Origin: JAGOEX01 sp964630905
Lineage (GTDB): Bacteria; UBP6; UBA1177
Direction of reading: 5' to 3'
DNA: 64,000 nt
Assembly (NCBI GenBank): GCA_964630905.1
Contig: CAZVWR010000001.1
Span: 124,001 to 188,000, forward strand
Shown here: piece after piece, positions 18,410-26,421 of the stretch
How the letters are laid out: each line of letters starts with the position of its first letter
Numbering within the stretch: the first letter of the stretch is position 1
Notes under the pieces: generated by a model
Told to the model about the DNA's origin: nothing
The model's database searches: none
What the model saw: only the letters and a program-made list of their open reading frames with translations
Program-made: the position numbers and the translations under genes

Positions 18410-18457
18410 TTCTCTTTAGAGAATTCTGTTTACAATTAACCTTTTTTGTGTTAATAT
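18410..18457 (+). promoter_or_regulatory. promoter with upstream inverted repeat, TetR-family gene
   Basis: TTTACA (18429-18434) and TAATAT (18452-18457) are 17 bases apart, a good sigma-70 promoter. A perfect 5-base-arm inverted repeat (TTCTC TTTA GAGAA, 18410-18423) ends five bases before the -35 and could be an operator. The inferred leader to the TetR ATG is about 120 bases; a nearer promoter is possible. The rest of the 261-base gap from 18326 to 18586 shows nothing else I can name. Confidence 0.5.
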
Positions 18458-18586
18458 AAAAAATATGTTCATTTAATTATTGAAGAATGAGCTTTCGTTT
18501 TAGCATAAACAGATTTTTTGACGGGCAATTAAATATTGTGAAAATATTTTTGTAATATTGTTTCCCATTATAAAAGGAGTAAGACG

Positions 18587-19120
18587 ATGAAAGACAGTAT
18601 CAGAAAAAGAATTGTAGAAAAAGCAAGAGATCTTCTTTTCACTAAAACAGAAGAAGAGATCACAATGAACCTTATTGCCAACGAGCTGAGCATTACAGCT
18701 CCGACACTTTACCATTATTTCAAAGGGAAGGATGAACTTCTGGGTGCAGCTAACCAGCTCATAACAGAAGAGATTTCAGCTCACCTCAGCATTAAGTTCC
18801 CCCCTTCAATTCCTTCTGAAATGCGCATCATAACAGCTACAAGCCTGATTGCAGAGTATTTTGTAAAAACAGGGCTTCCTGTTTCCTATCTCGTTGAAGA
18901 TCCGAAAGACAGACCGATCGTTCTCAAGGAGTTCAGAAAGAAATTCACTGAAATGTTCAGCAACTACCTTAAAACAAAAAAACCGGGATCAAAAGTCGGT
19001 GCGGAACAGACAACAATGCGCTATCTTTCAATCCTTCAGGCTGATCTTGCATATCTCAGAAACAGTAAAAAGGAAATTTCCGAAGATTTCGCAGAAAAAG
19101 TTTTTTCAGTTCTTTTCTAA
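18587..19120 (+). CDS. TetR/AcrR family transcriptional regulator
   Basis: The 177-residue protein starts with a TetR-type HTH: IVEKARDLLF, then MNLIANELSITAPTLYHYFKGKDEL, giving the typical YxYFxxKDEL recognition and linker motif at residues of about 28-52. The C-terminal all-helical ligand domain is short and not assignable. An AAGGAG site lies upstream. A palindrome near its own promoter suggests autoregulation. The target genes are unknown; it is not adjacent to an efflux pump. Confidence 0.88.
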   Translation: MKDSIRKRIVEKARDLLFTKTEEEITMNLIANELSITAPTLYHYFKGKDELLGAANQLITEEISAHLSIKFPPSIPSEMRIITATSLIAEYFVKTGLPVSYLVEDPKDRPIVLKEFRKKFTEMFSNYLKTKKPGSKVGAEQTTMRYLSILQADLAYLRNSKKEISEDFAEKVFSVLF

Positions 19121-19156
19121 AAACGCTATAATTCACCCCCATCTAAACTCATAAAA

Positions 19157-19185
19157 TTGGACTTTCCATTTCCAATTAATTATAT
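19157..19185 (+). promoter_or_regulatory. probable promoter of the PilZ-nadB unit
   Basis: TTGGAC and TTATAT are separated by 17 bases, 35 bases before the PilZ ATG. The -35 region overlaps a short inverted repeat (AATTGGA, nine-base loop, TCCAATT; 19155-19177) that could be an operator or a weak terminator of the TetR gene. Confidence 0.35.
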
Positions 19186-19220
19186 TTCTGTGTAATTTTG
19201 AACTTTTCGGAGGTAATTAA

Positions 19221-19649
19221 ATGGACAACAGGAGAAAAAAAGAAGACCGTAGAGATGATATTCAATTCAAACTGCCCAAGGATGAAAGGGGTAAATCTGA
19301 CAGAAGAGGGAGAGAAAGAAGAACAAAGGAAAGAATCCCTGTCAAGATGTGGATAAGGAATATTGACGGAAATGCGAACTATTTCCAGCAGACTGGCAAT
19401 CTGAGTGTAAGCGGAATGTATATTATGTCTCCGAATCCATATCCTGAAAACACTACTATCGAAGTTGAATTTCAGGTTCCCGGAACAGATCATATCGTCA
19501 GATGCCATGCCCAGGTTCTGAAATGTAATCCTGACGGCCAATTCATGGGGCTGAGCGTTAAATTTGTCAATATGGCTGAAAAAGACAGGCAGATCGTAGG
19601 AAAGGCGGTTGATGAACTTATAAGCGAATTCTGGTATATTATGGAGTGA
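19221..19649 (+). CDS. PilZ-domain protein (putative cyclic-di-GMP receptor)
   Basis: The 142-residue protein has a very basic N-terminus of about 50 residues, then a PilZ domain: RRTKERIPVKMW carries the RxxxR-type motif, and NLSVSGMYIMS is the (D/N)xSxxG motif. PilZ domains bind cyclic di-GMP and often control motility, pili or exopolysaccharide. A minor-pilin operon lies 14 kb away, so a link is possible but not shown. It ends 1 base before nadB begins, so the two genes are cotranscribed; the pairing has no obvious logic. Confidence 0.85.
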   Translation: MDNRRKKEDRRDDIQFKLPKDERGKSDRRGRERRTKERIPVKMWIRNIDGNANYFQQTGNLSVSGMYIMSPNPYPENTTIEVEFQVPGTDHIVRCHAQVLKCNPDGQFMGLSVKFVNMAEKDRQIVGKAVDELISEFWYIME

Positions 19650-19650
19650 C

Positions 19651-21249
19651 ATGGACCGTATTTACACCGATGTTCTGATTATCGGAAGCGGTCTTTCCGG
19701 TCTTTCAACAGCGTTAAGTCTTGCTGAAAAGAATGCGAAAGTGCTGATAGTCACAAAAGAATCAATAGACATATCAAACAGCGCAAATGCTCAGGGCGGT
19801 ATTGCAAGTGTTGTCGATTTCGGTCACGATTCATTTGAAAAACATATTTCAGATACTATTTCGGCTGGAGCAGGGCTCAACAAGGAAGATGTTGTCCGTT
19901 TTTTTGTTCATAACGGTCCTGATGCCATAAATTATTTCAAAGATCTCGGCTGTATTTTTACTGAGAATGAACAGGGAACACTTGATCTTGGGAAAGAAGG
20001 CGGACACACAGAAAGAAGGGTTGTCCATGCCGGCGACATGACAGGAATGGAACTTATCAGAACGATCAAAAAAGGTGTCCTTAACCATCCTGAAATAACT
20101 GTGCTCGAAAATCATACAGCTGTTGACCTGATCACAACTTCCAAGTTCATGCTTTCAGATCACAACAGGATTATAGGTGCCTATGTTCTGAACGATAAAG
20201 AAAATGTTGTTACTGTAATTGCAAAAGCAGTGCTCCTTGCAACGGGCGGTTGCGGAAAAGTATATCTCTACACATCAAACCCTGATGTGACAACAGGTGA
20301 CGGGGTGGCGATCGGTTTCAGAGCAGGAGTTTCCGCTGTGAACATGGAGATGATACAGTTCCATCCGACTATTCTGTATCACGAGAAAGTGACTTCAATG
20401 CTTATTTCCGAAGCTTTGCGCGGAGAAGGCGGTGTCCTTGTCGATAAACGGGGACATTCTTTCATGGAAAAGCATCATTCTCTTAAATCTCTTGCTCCCA
20501 GGGACATAGTTGCAAGGGCAATAGATTTTGAAATGAAAAAGAGCGGTGACGACTGCGTTTTTCTGGATATGACAAAACTTGACGGAAATTTTTTAAGGAA
20601 AAGATTCCCCAACATTTTCCGTGTCTGCCTTGATGCAGGAATAGATATGAGAACTCAACCCATTCCTGTTGTCCCTGCGGCTCACTACATGTGCGGCGGA
20701 CTTAAAAGCGATGTTTCAGGCAAAACCGCCATTCCCGGCCTTTTTATAAGCGGTGAGGTCGCTCACACAGGCCTTCACGGAGCCAACAGACTTGCATCGA
20801 ATTCTCTTCTTGAGGCGGCGGTCATGGCTCATGCGGCGGGAAAAGAGATCCTGCAATACCTTGGATCATCGACAAAGATCGTTCAGGAACCGCCTGACTG
20901 GAACGATGAATCGGCAGGAAGTACCGATGAAAAGATTGTGATAAAACAGAACTGGGATGAGATAAGAAGGTTCATGTGGAACTATGTCGGAATCGTCAGA
21001 AGCGATAAAAGACTTGAGCGGGCACTCAAAAGGCTTGAACTTATTAAACATGAGATCAATGAATACTACTGGAATTTCAAGATAACAAGAGATCTTCTTG
21101 AGCTCAGGAACATCACACTTGTAGCCGAGATCATCATAAAAAGTGCAATGAAACGGAAGGAAAGCAGAGGTCTCCACTTCAACATCGACTATCCTGAAAC
21201 AAGGAATGAAGCAATCGACACAGAAATATTCTCCGAAGAAATATTATAG
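19651..21249 (+). CDS. nadB: L-aspartate oxidase
   Basis: NadB oxidises L-aspartate to iminoaspartate, the first step of bacterial NAD synthesis, with FAD. The 532-residue product has an N-terminal dinucleotide fold (IIGSGLSGLSTALSLAEK), the ANAQGGIASVV substrate loop, FHPTILYH, ISEALRGEGG, LAPRDIVARAID, and the C-terminal GANRLASNSLLEAAV. Its length is typical. No nadA or nadC is in the window. The restriction-modification operon starts 15 bases after the nadB stop. Confidence 0.95.
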   Translation: MDRIYTDVLIIGSGLSGLSTALSLAEKNAKVLIVTKESIDISNSANAQGGIASVVDFGHDSFEKHISDTISAGAGLNKEDVVRFFVHNGPDAINYFKDLGCIFTENEQGTLDLGKEGGHTERRVVHAGDMTGMELIRTIKKGVLNHPEITVLENHTAVDLITTSKFMLSDHNRIIGAYVLNDKENVVTVIAKAVLLATGGCGKVYLYTSNPDVTTGDGVAIGFRAGVSAVNMEMIQFHPTILYHEKVTSMLISEALRGEGGVLVDKRGHSFMEKHHSLKSLAPRDIVARAIDFEMKKSGDDCVFLDMTKLDGNFLRKRFPNIFRVCLDAGIDMRTQPIPVVPAAHYMCGGLKSDVSGKTAIPGLFISGEVAHTGLHGANRLASNSLLEAAVMAHAAGKEILQYLGSSTKIVQEPPDWNDESAGSTDEKIVIKQNWDEIRRFMWNYVGIVRSDKRLERALKRLELIKHEINEYYWNFKITRDLLELRNITLVAEIIIKSAMKRKESRGLHFNIDYPETRNEAIDTEIFSEEIL

Positions 21250-21264
21250 TTAACTGGAGCATCA

Positions 21265-23295
21265 ATGAATACGGAACAATTGAAAAAACTGGAAGCAACC
21301 CTCTGGCAGGTGGCAGATAATCTGCGCGCCAATTCTGACTTGAAATCATCAGAATATTCGACACCGGTTCTCGGATTGATTTTTCTGAAATTTGCTGACA
21401 ACAAATACAGTTTAGCGGAAAAAGAGATCAATTCTGAGTTTGAAAAGCATAAGGGAACTAGAACTGAGATGACAATTGATAAGATTGCCATAAAAAATTG
21501 CGGTTTTTACCTTCCACCGGAAGCAAGATATGATTATCTTCTTAATCTGCCTGAAAAAGAAGATATTGCAAAAGCTATAAAAAAAGCAATGCAGCTTATT
21601 GAAGAGCATAAGCCGGAGCTTAAAGATACTTTGCCTCAGGATGAATATTTCCGTCTGGTTCGCAAGCCGGAATACAGAGGTCTTCCTAAACAACTGCTTA
21701 AAAACTTTGCAGATATTCCAAGAACTGCATCAGGAGATATGTTCGGTCAGATTTATGAATATTTTCTTGGCAAATTTGCAATGGCGGAAGGTCAGGGCGG
21801 TGGTGAGTTTTTCACTCCGAGGTCTGTTGTCAGGTTAATGGTTCAGATAATTGAGCCGCACAAAGGAACTGTTTTTGATCCGGCATGCGGGTCTGGCGGT
21901 ATGTTTGTTCAATCTGCTCAATTTATTGATGATCGCAAAAATTCCAAAGAAGACACAAGCCTTTATGTATACGGCTCAGAAAAGACACTTGAAACTGTCA
22001 AGCTTGCCAAGATGAACATTGCTGTGAACGGGCTTCGTGGCGAAATTAAGCAGGCAAACACATATTATGAAGATGTTCACGAAAGTTTTGGAAAATTTGA
22101 CTATGTTCTTGCAAATCCGCCGTTTAATGTTGACGATGTGAATCTTGCGAAAGTTGAGAGTGATAAAAGATTTAATACTTATGGAATTCCACGCAATAAA
22201 TCTGATGCGAAATCGAAGGATAAAGGAGCGGTGACAGTTCCGAATGCTAACTATTTATGGATCAATCTATTTGCAACTTCACTGAAGCCAAAAGGCAGAG
22301 CTGCACTGGTAATGGCAAACTCGGCATCAGACGCAAGACACAGTGAAGCGGAAATCAGGAAAAATCTGATTGAAAAGAATCTTATTTACGGAATGCTGAC
22401 ACTTCCTTCAAATATGTTTTATACGGTCACACTTCCTGCAACTCTCTGGTTTTTCGATAAAAACAAGCAGGATGAGAAGATTCTTTTTATTGATTCCAGA
22501 AATATATTTACTCAAATTGACAGGGCGCATCGCGAATTTTCAGAAGAGCACATTCAAAATATTGCAGTTATCAGTCGTCTTCACAAAGAAAACCGGCAGG
22601 CGTTTACTGATTTGATTCACAGCTATTATGAAAATGGTTTTAAACGGTTGAACGATCATCGTCCAAGGCTGGTGGAAGTGTCTGAAAAAGTTGTCGCTTT
22701 TTTAAAAGAAAATAACGGAAACAGCGCTCCTGATTTTGAGCCGGTTCTTAAAGATGCCGACAAGTTATTAAAAGCTTTTGTTGAGTATAAAAACTCTGTT
22801 GATTTGAAAAATGTGGAAAAATCAAATTGCACACAGAGAAAACTGGCTGAAACTATTGCTCCTTTCTTTACATCACTTAAAGAAATGCTTAAAGAAGTGG
22901 ATAAAAAAGTCAGACATATCGAAAAAGAGATGAACCGGAATAAAGATCTAAAACTTATAAAAACGGAACTTGAAAATCTGCATAAAGAAGCAAACGATTC
23001 CGAGTATTTTTTCGGTCACATCGCGTGGCTGCAGGAAAGGTTCCCTGAAGCGAAATATGAAGATGTCACAGGTCTTTGCAAACTTGCAACAATAGATGAA
23101 GTGAAAGAACAGGAATATTCACTCAATCCCGGCAGATATGTAGGCGTAGTTATCGAAGAAGATGGGAAAACTGAGGAAGAATTTGTTGAAGAAATGCTTC
23201 TCTTGAATGCCGAACTTGAAAAACTGAATGAGGAAGCGCACGAACTGGAAGCAGTTATCAGCAGAAACATCAAGCTGATCGCGGGGGAAGAATGA
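21265..23295 (+). CDS. hsdM: type I restriction-modification system DNA methyltransferase subunit HsdM
   Basis: HsdM adds a methyl group to adenine N6 within the site chosen by HsdS. The 676-residue protein has an HsdM N-terminal helical domain (residues of about 5-150), the AdoMet-binding motif I (FDPACGSGGMFVQSA) near residue 204 and the catalytic NPPF (ANPPFNVDD) near residue 284. A long coiled-coil C-terminal tail follows. GGAG precedes the ATG. Its stop overlaps the DUF4062 start by four bases (ATGA), the first of four overlaps that chain the operon together. Confidence 0.94.
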   Translation: MNTEQLKKLEATLWQVADNLRANSDLKSSEYSTPVLGLIFLKFADNKYSLAEKEINSEFEKHKGTRTEMTIDKIAIKNCGFYLPPEARYDYLLNLPEKEDIAKAIKKAMQLIEEHKPELKDTLPQDEYFRLVRKPEYRGLPKQLLKNFADIPRTASGDMFGQIYEYFLGKFAMAEGQGGGEFFTPRSVVRLMVQIIEPHKGTVFDPACGSGGMFVQSAQFIDDRKNSKEDTSLYVYGSEKTLETVKLAKMNIAVNGLRGEIKQANTYYEDVHESFGKFDYVLANPPFNVDDVNLAKVESDKRFNTYGIPRNKSDAKSKDKGAVTVPNANYLWINLFATSLKPKGRAALVMANSASDARHSEAEIRKNLIEKNLIYGMLTLPSNMFYTVTLPATLWFFDKNKQDEKILFIDSRNIFTQIDRAHREFSEEHIQNIAVISRLHKENRQAFTDLIHSYYENGFKRLNDHRPRLVEVSEKVVAFLKENNGNSAPDFEPVLKDADKLLKAFVEYKNSVDLKNVEKSNCTQRKLAETIAPFFTSLKEMLKEVDKKVRHIEKEMNRNKDLKLIKTELENLHKEANDSEYFFGHIAWLQERFPEAKYEDVTGLCKLATIDEVKEQEYSLNPGRYVGVVIEEDGKTEEEFVEEMLLLNAELEKLNEEAHELEAVISRNIKLIAGEE

Positions 23296-23897
23296 AGAAA
23301 AAACCAACAATAATGGTGTCGTCAACAGTTTATGGCATTGAAGAACTGCTTGAGAGAATATATGTGCTTTTAAATTCTTCAGGTTATGAAGTGTGGATGT
23401 CTCACAAAGGAACAGTTCCGGTATCATCAAAAAAGACAGCTTTTGAAAATTGCATGGATGCCGTTGAAAAATGTGATCTTTTCCTTGGAATTATTACACC
23501 TTTTTATGGAAGCGGAATAGACCAAACTGAAAATCTTTCAATTACTCACATGGAGCTTCAAAAAGCATTAGAGCTTAACAAATTGCGCTGGCTTTTGTCA
23601 CATGATCATGTTGTTTTTGCCCGTTCGTTGCTTGGAAATCTTGGATATAAAACCAAAGAAGAAAGAAAAAAGCTGAATCTTGAAAAAAGTCCGATGTTTG
23701 GAGATCTGCGGGTTATTGATATGTACGAAGAAGCTGTTCTTTCTCAAAGACCACTTCGGGATAGACAAGGAAACTGGGTTCAGAAATTTGATAAAGATGA
23801 AGAAGCTTTGCTTTTTACGACGGCTCAATTTTCCCGTTTTCAGGAAGCTGAATCATTCATTAAAGAAAATATTTCAAATCACGGAGGCAGAAAATGA
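23292..23897 (+). CDS. DUF4062 domain protein embedded in a type I RM operon
   Basis: The 201-residue protein opens with KPTIMVSSTVYGIEELLERI and continues with VWMSHKGTVPV, ENCMDAVEKCDLFLGIITP and ITHMELQKALEL. This is the pattern of DUF4062, a flavodoxin-like domain related in fold to TIR domains. No catalytic residues can be assigned. It sits between hsdM and an AlbA_2 ATPase gene, overlapping both by four bases. A role in phage or plasmid defence, or in regulating the restriction enzyme, is inferred only from position. Confidence 0.8.
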   Translation: MKKKPTIMVSSTVYGIEELLERIYVLLNSSGYEVWMSHKGTVPVSSKKTAFENCMDAVEKCDLFLGIITPFYGSGIDQTENLSITHMELQKALELNKLRWLLSHDHVVFARSLLGNLGYKTKEERKKLNLEKSPMFGDLRVIDMYEEAVLSQRPLRDRQGNWVQKFDKDEEALLFTTAQFSRFQEAESFIKENISNHGGRK

Positions 23898-25321
23898 AAA
23901 TAGAAGCATTGAAAAAGCTCCTGTCTCTAGGTGAAAGCGAAAAAGTTGAGTTTAAAACAAATTATAATCCAAGGTTCGCAGGGATAGAGGTTTGTGCATT
24001 CCTCAATTCAAAAGGTGGTTATCTTGTTTGCGGTATTGATGATAGCGGTGCTGTTTCTGGAATAAATTTAAATGATGAAATAAGTGAAATCGAAATGAAT
24101 CTTTCCAGTCAGATTTCACCGAAAGCTCCTGTTTTTTTTGAATTGCACGAAATTGAAGGAAAAACTATTCTTGTTATTGAAGTTCCTGCTGGAAAAGATG
24201 TTCCTTATTCTTTTATGGATGATATTTTTATAAGAGTTAAAGACAAAACAAAGAAAGCGGATATTGAGACGATTCGTGAAATGATTATTCGCAGACAAAG
24301 CGAGCCTGAAAGATGGGAACGCAGGTTTTCAGATGCACAGATTGAATTAGATCTTGATTCTAACCATTTAGGGTCAGTTGCAAATGAAATCAGGAAATCA
24401 GGAAGATATAAAATAGAAGATAATAAAGAAAATCAGATTCTTGAATCACTTTCAGTTGCCAAATATGGCAGACTTACCAATGCAGGTGATGTGCTTTTTT
24501 GTAAAAACACAGCAAGAAGGTATCCGCAAGTCAGGGTAAAGGCGGCAAGTTTTACTACTGGCAAAGCAGATAAAACATTTAAAGATTTTAAATATTTTGA
24601 AGGTCCGCTTTTGCTCGTTCTGGAAGATGTGTATGCTTTTATTGTCCGCAACACACCTACAAAAGCTCATTTTTCAAAAGATTCCCTTCTACGGAAGGAT
24701 GAGCCGCTTTATCCTGCTGAAGCGGTTAGAGAAGGGTTGGTGAATGCTTTTGCTCATCGTGATTATGCTGATTTCAGAGGAAGCCTTTCTGTTTTTATTT
24801 ATCCAGACCGTCTTGAAATCTCGAATTCAGGTGAATTTCCCGAAGGTGTGACAGCCAAAAAACTAAACAAAGGTCACATTTCAGTTCTACGGAATCCTGA
24901 TATTGCTCATGTACTTTATTTGCGTGGAATGATGGAAAAAACAGGGAGAGGCAGCGTTCTGATCCAGGAATTTTGCGAAAAAAGCGGGCTACCCAAACCT
25001 GTGTGGCGAAGTGAAAAAAACATTGGTGTCACTCTTATTTTAACGGCCCCACAAGTCACCCCACCAGTCACCCCACAAGTCACCCCACAAGTCACCCCAC
25101 CAGTCAAAGCGCTACTTAATTTGTTGCTTGAAAAAGGTGATATGAGTGCGAATGAAATCAGAAATGGATTGCAACTTAAAGACAGAACACATGTCAGAGA
25201 ACACTATATAAATCCTGCTCTTGAAGCACAATTTATAGAACCTACAATTCCCGACAAACCAACAAGCAGATTCCAGAAATACCACCTGACAGAAACCGGC
25301 AAAAAGGCGGCAAAGGAATGA
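23894..25321 (+). CDS. AlbA_2 (Schlafen-like) DNA-binding/ATP-binding protein in the RM operon
   Basis: The 475-residue protein has an N-terminal AlbA_2 domain (ESEKVEFKTNY; AFLNSKGGYLVCGIDDSG) at residues of about 10-130. A GHKL-type ATPase region follows (EAVREGLVNAFAHRDYA; MMEKTGRGSVLIQEF) near 275-375. A Pro/Thr/Val linker encoded by a 12-base repeat then leads to a C-terminal winged helix-like segment (GDMSANEIRNGLQLKDRTHV). Proteins of this layout are common near type I RM genes and are linked to phage defence or transcriptional control. Four-base overlaps join it to DUF4062 and hsdS, so co-expression is certain if the operon is transcribed. Confidence 0.82.
   Translation: MKIEALKKLLSLGESEKVEFKTNYNPRFAGIEVCAFLNSKGGYLVCGIDDSGAVSGINLNDEISEIEMNLSSQISPKAPVFFELHEIEGKTILVIEVPAGKDVPYSFMDDIFIRVKDKTKKADIETIREMIIRRQSEPERWERRFSDAQIELDLDSNHLGSVANEIRKSGRYKIEDNKENQILESLSVAKYGRLTNAGDVLFCKNTARRYPQVRVKAASFTTGKADKTFKDFKYFEGPLLLVLEDVYAFIVRNTPTKAHFSKDSLLRKDEPLYPAEAVREGLVNAFAHRDYADFRGSLSVFIYPDRLEISNSGEFPEGVTAKKLNKGHISVLRNPDIAHVLYLRGMMEKTGRGSVLIQEFCEKSGLPKPVWRSEKNIGVTLILTAPQVTPPVTPQVTPQVTPPVKALLNLLLEKGDMSANEIRNGLQLKDRTHVREHYINPALEAQFIEPTIPDKPTSRFQKYHLTETGKKAAKE
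25047..25106 (+). repeat. 12-base minisatellite inside the AlbA_2 gene
   Basis: Five tandem copies of CCCC AC(A/C) AGTCA keep the frame and encode a Pro/Gln/Thr/Val linker between the ATPase region and the winged helix. Copy number can change without shifting the frame. Confidence 0.9.
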
Positions 25322-26421
25322 AAGGGTGGGAAATAACTAACTTGAAATCAATTGTTGAATTTTTTAATGGTAAAGCAATAGGTGTTCGTGATAGTGGAAG
25401 ATATAAAGTGTATGGTTCAAATGGCGTAATTGGTTTTTCTGAGAAATTTAAGTATTCAGACTCTTTAATTATTGGACGAGTTGGAGCGCATTGTGGATCA
25501 ATATTTTATGAAAAACACGAATATTGGGCCACAGATAATACGATTATAGCAAAAGTTAAAGAAGGATATTATATAAAATACATATTTCATCTTTTGAACG
25601 CATTTCCACTAAATGATTTTGCTGGAGGCGCTGCACAACCACTTTTAAATCAGACAATTCTTGGAAAAATGGTTTTTAGAATTCCACCGTTCCCGATTCA
25701 GCGGAAGATTGCGGCGATTCTTTCGGCGTATGATGATTTGATTGAAAACAACAACCGACGAATTGCAATTCTTGAAAAGATGGCTGAAGAACTATACCGC
25801 GAATGGTTTGTGCGGCTTCGCTTCCCCGGACACGAAAACACAAAAATTTTAAAAGGAGTCCCCGAAGGATGGGAAGTGAAAAAGTTAAGTGAAGTTATTG
25901 AACTCGCTTATGGCAAAGCATTAAAAGAAGAAAATCGCATTGAGGGAAAATATCCGGTTTTTGGGTCGAGTGGTATTATCGGGTTTCATAATCAAGCTAT
26001 GGTTAAAGGTCCTGGAATAATTGTTGGAAGAAAGGGTAATGTCGGTAGTATTGCTATGTCGGATGATGATTTTTTTCCTATAGATACAGCATATTATGTT
26101 AAATCTAAGTTGCCGTTAGAGTATCTTTTTTATTTTTTAAGAGGTATGAACTTTATAAATAATGACGCTGCTGTTCCTGGATTAAATAGAGAACAGGCTT
26201 ATTCAAACAAATTTTATCATCCACCAACATTATTAATAGAAGAATATAGAAAAATTGTAAGAAATTTTCTGATCCAGAAGAATTCATTCAAACAACAAAA
26301 CAATCTTCTCACCACCACCCGTGACCGTCTTTTAACTCGTCTGATGTCAGGGAAGATTGATGTGGAGAATTTGGATATTGAGTTTCCGGCAAGTATGAAA
26401 GAAGAGGTGCCAGATGCCTAA
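25318..26421 (+). CDS. hsdS: type I restriction-modification specificity subunit HsdS
   Basis: HsdS reads the bipartite DNA target for both HsdM and HsdR. The 367-residue product has two target-recognition domains, starting GWEITNLKSIVEFF at residue 3 and GWEVKKLSEVIELA near residue 183. Each ends in a conserved helix: PPFPIQRKIAAILSAYDDLI and a C-terminal equivalent ending in LTRLMSGKIDVE. It is short beside the usual 400-450 residues, since it begins almost at the first TRD. Overlaps with neighbours suggest coupling. The two halves differ, so the target should be asymmetric. Confidence 0.92.
   Translation: MKGWEITNLKSIVEFFNGKAIGVRDSGRYKVYGSNGVIGFSEKFKYSDSLIIGRVGAHCGSIFYEKHEYWATDNTIIAKVKEGYYIKYIFHLLNAFPLNDFAGGAAQPLLNQTILGKMVFRIPPFPIQRKIAAILSAYDDLIENNNRRIAILEKMAEELYREWFVRLRFPGHENTKILKGVPEGWEVKKLSEVIELAYGKALKEENRIEGKYPVFGSSGIIGFHNQAMVKGPGIIVGRKGNVGSIAMSDDDFFPIDTAYYVKSKLPLEYLFYFLRGMNFINNDAAVPGLNREQAYSNKFYHPPTLLIEEYRKIVRNFLIQKNSFKQQNNLLTTTRDRLLTRLMSGKIDVENLDIEFPASMKEEVPDA

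Noticed and set aside
18326..18586. RNA gene in the longest gap
   Set aside because: No tRNA-like arms or stable hairpin can be made out; a promoter with a short inverted repeat explains part of it.
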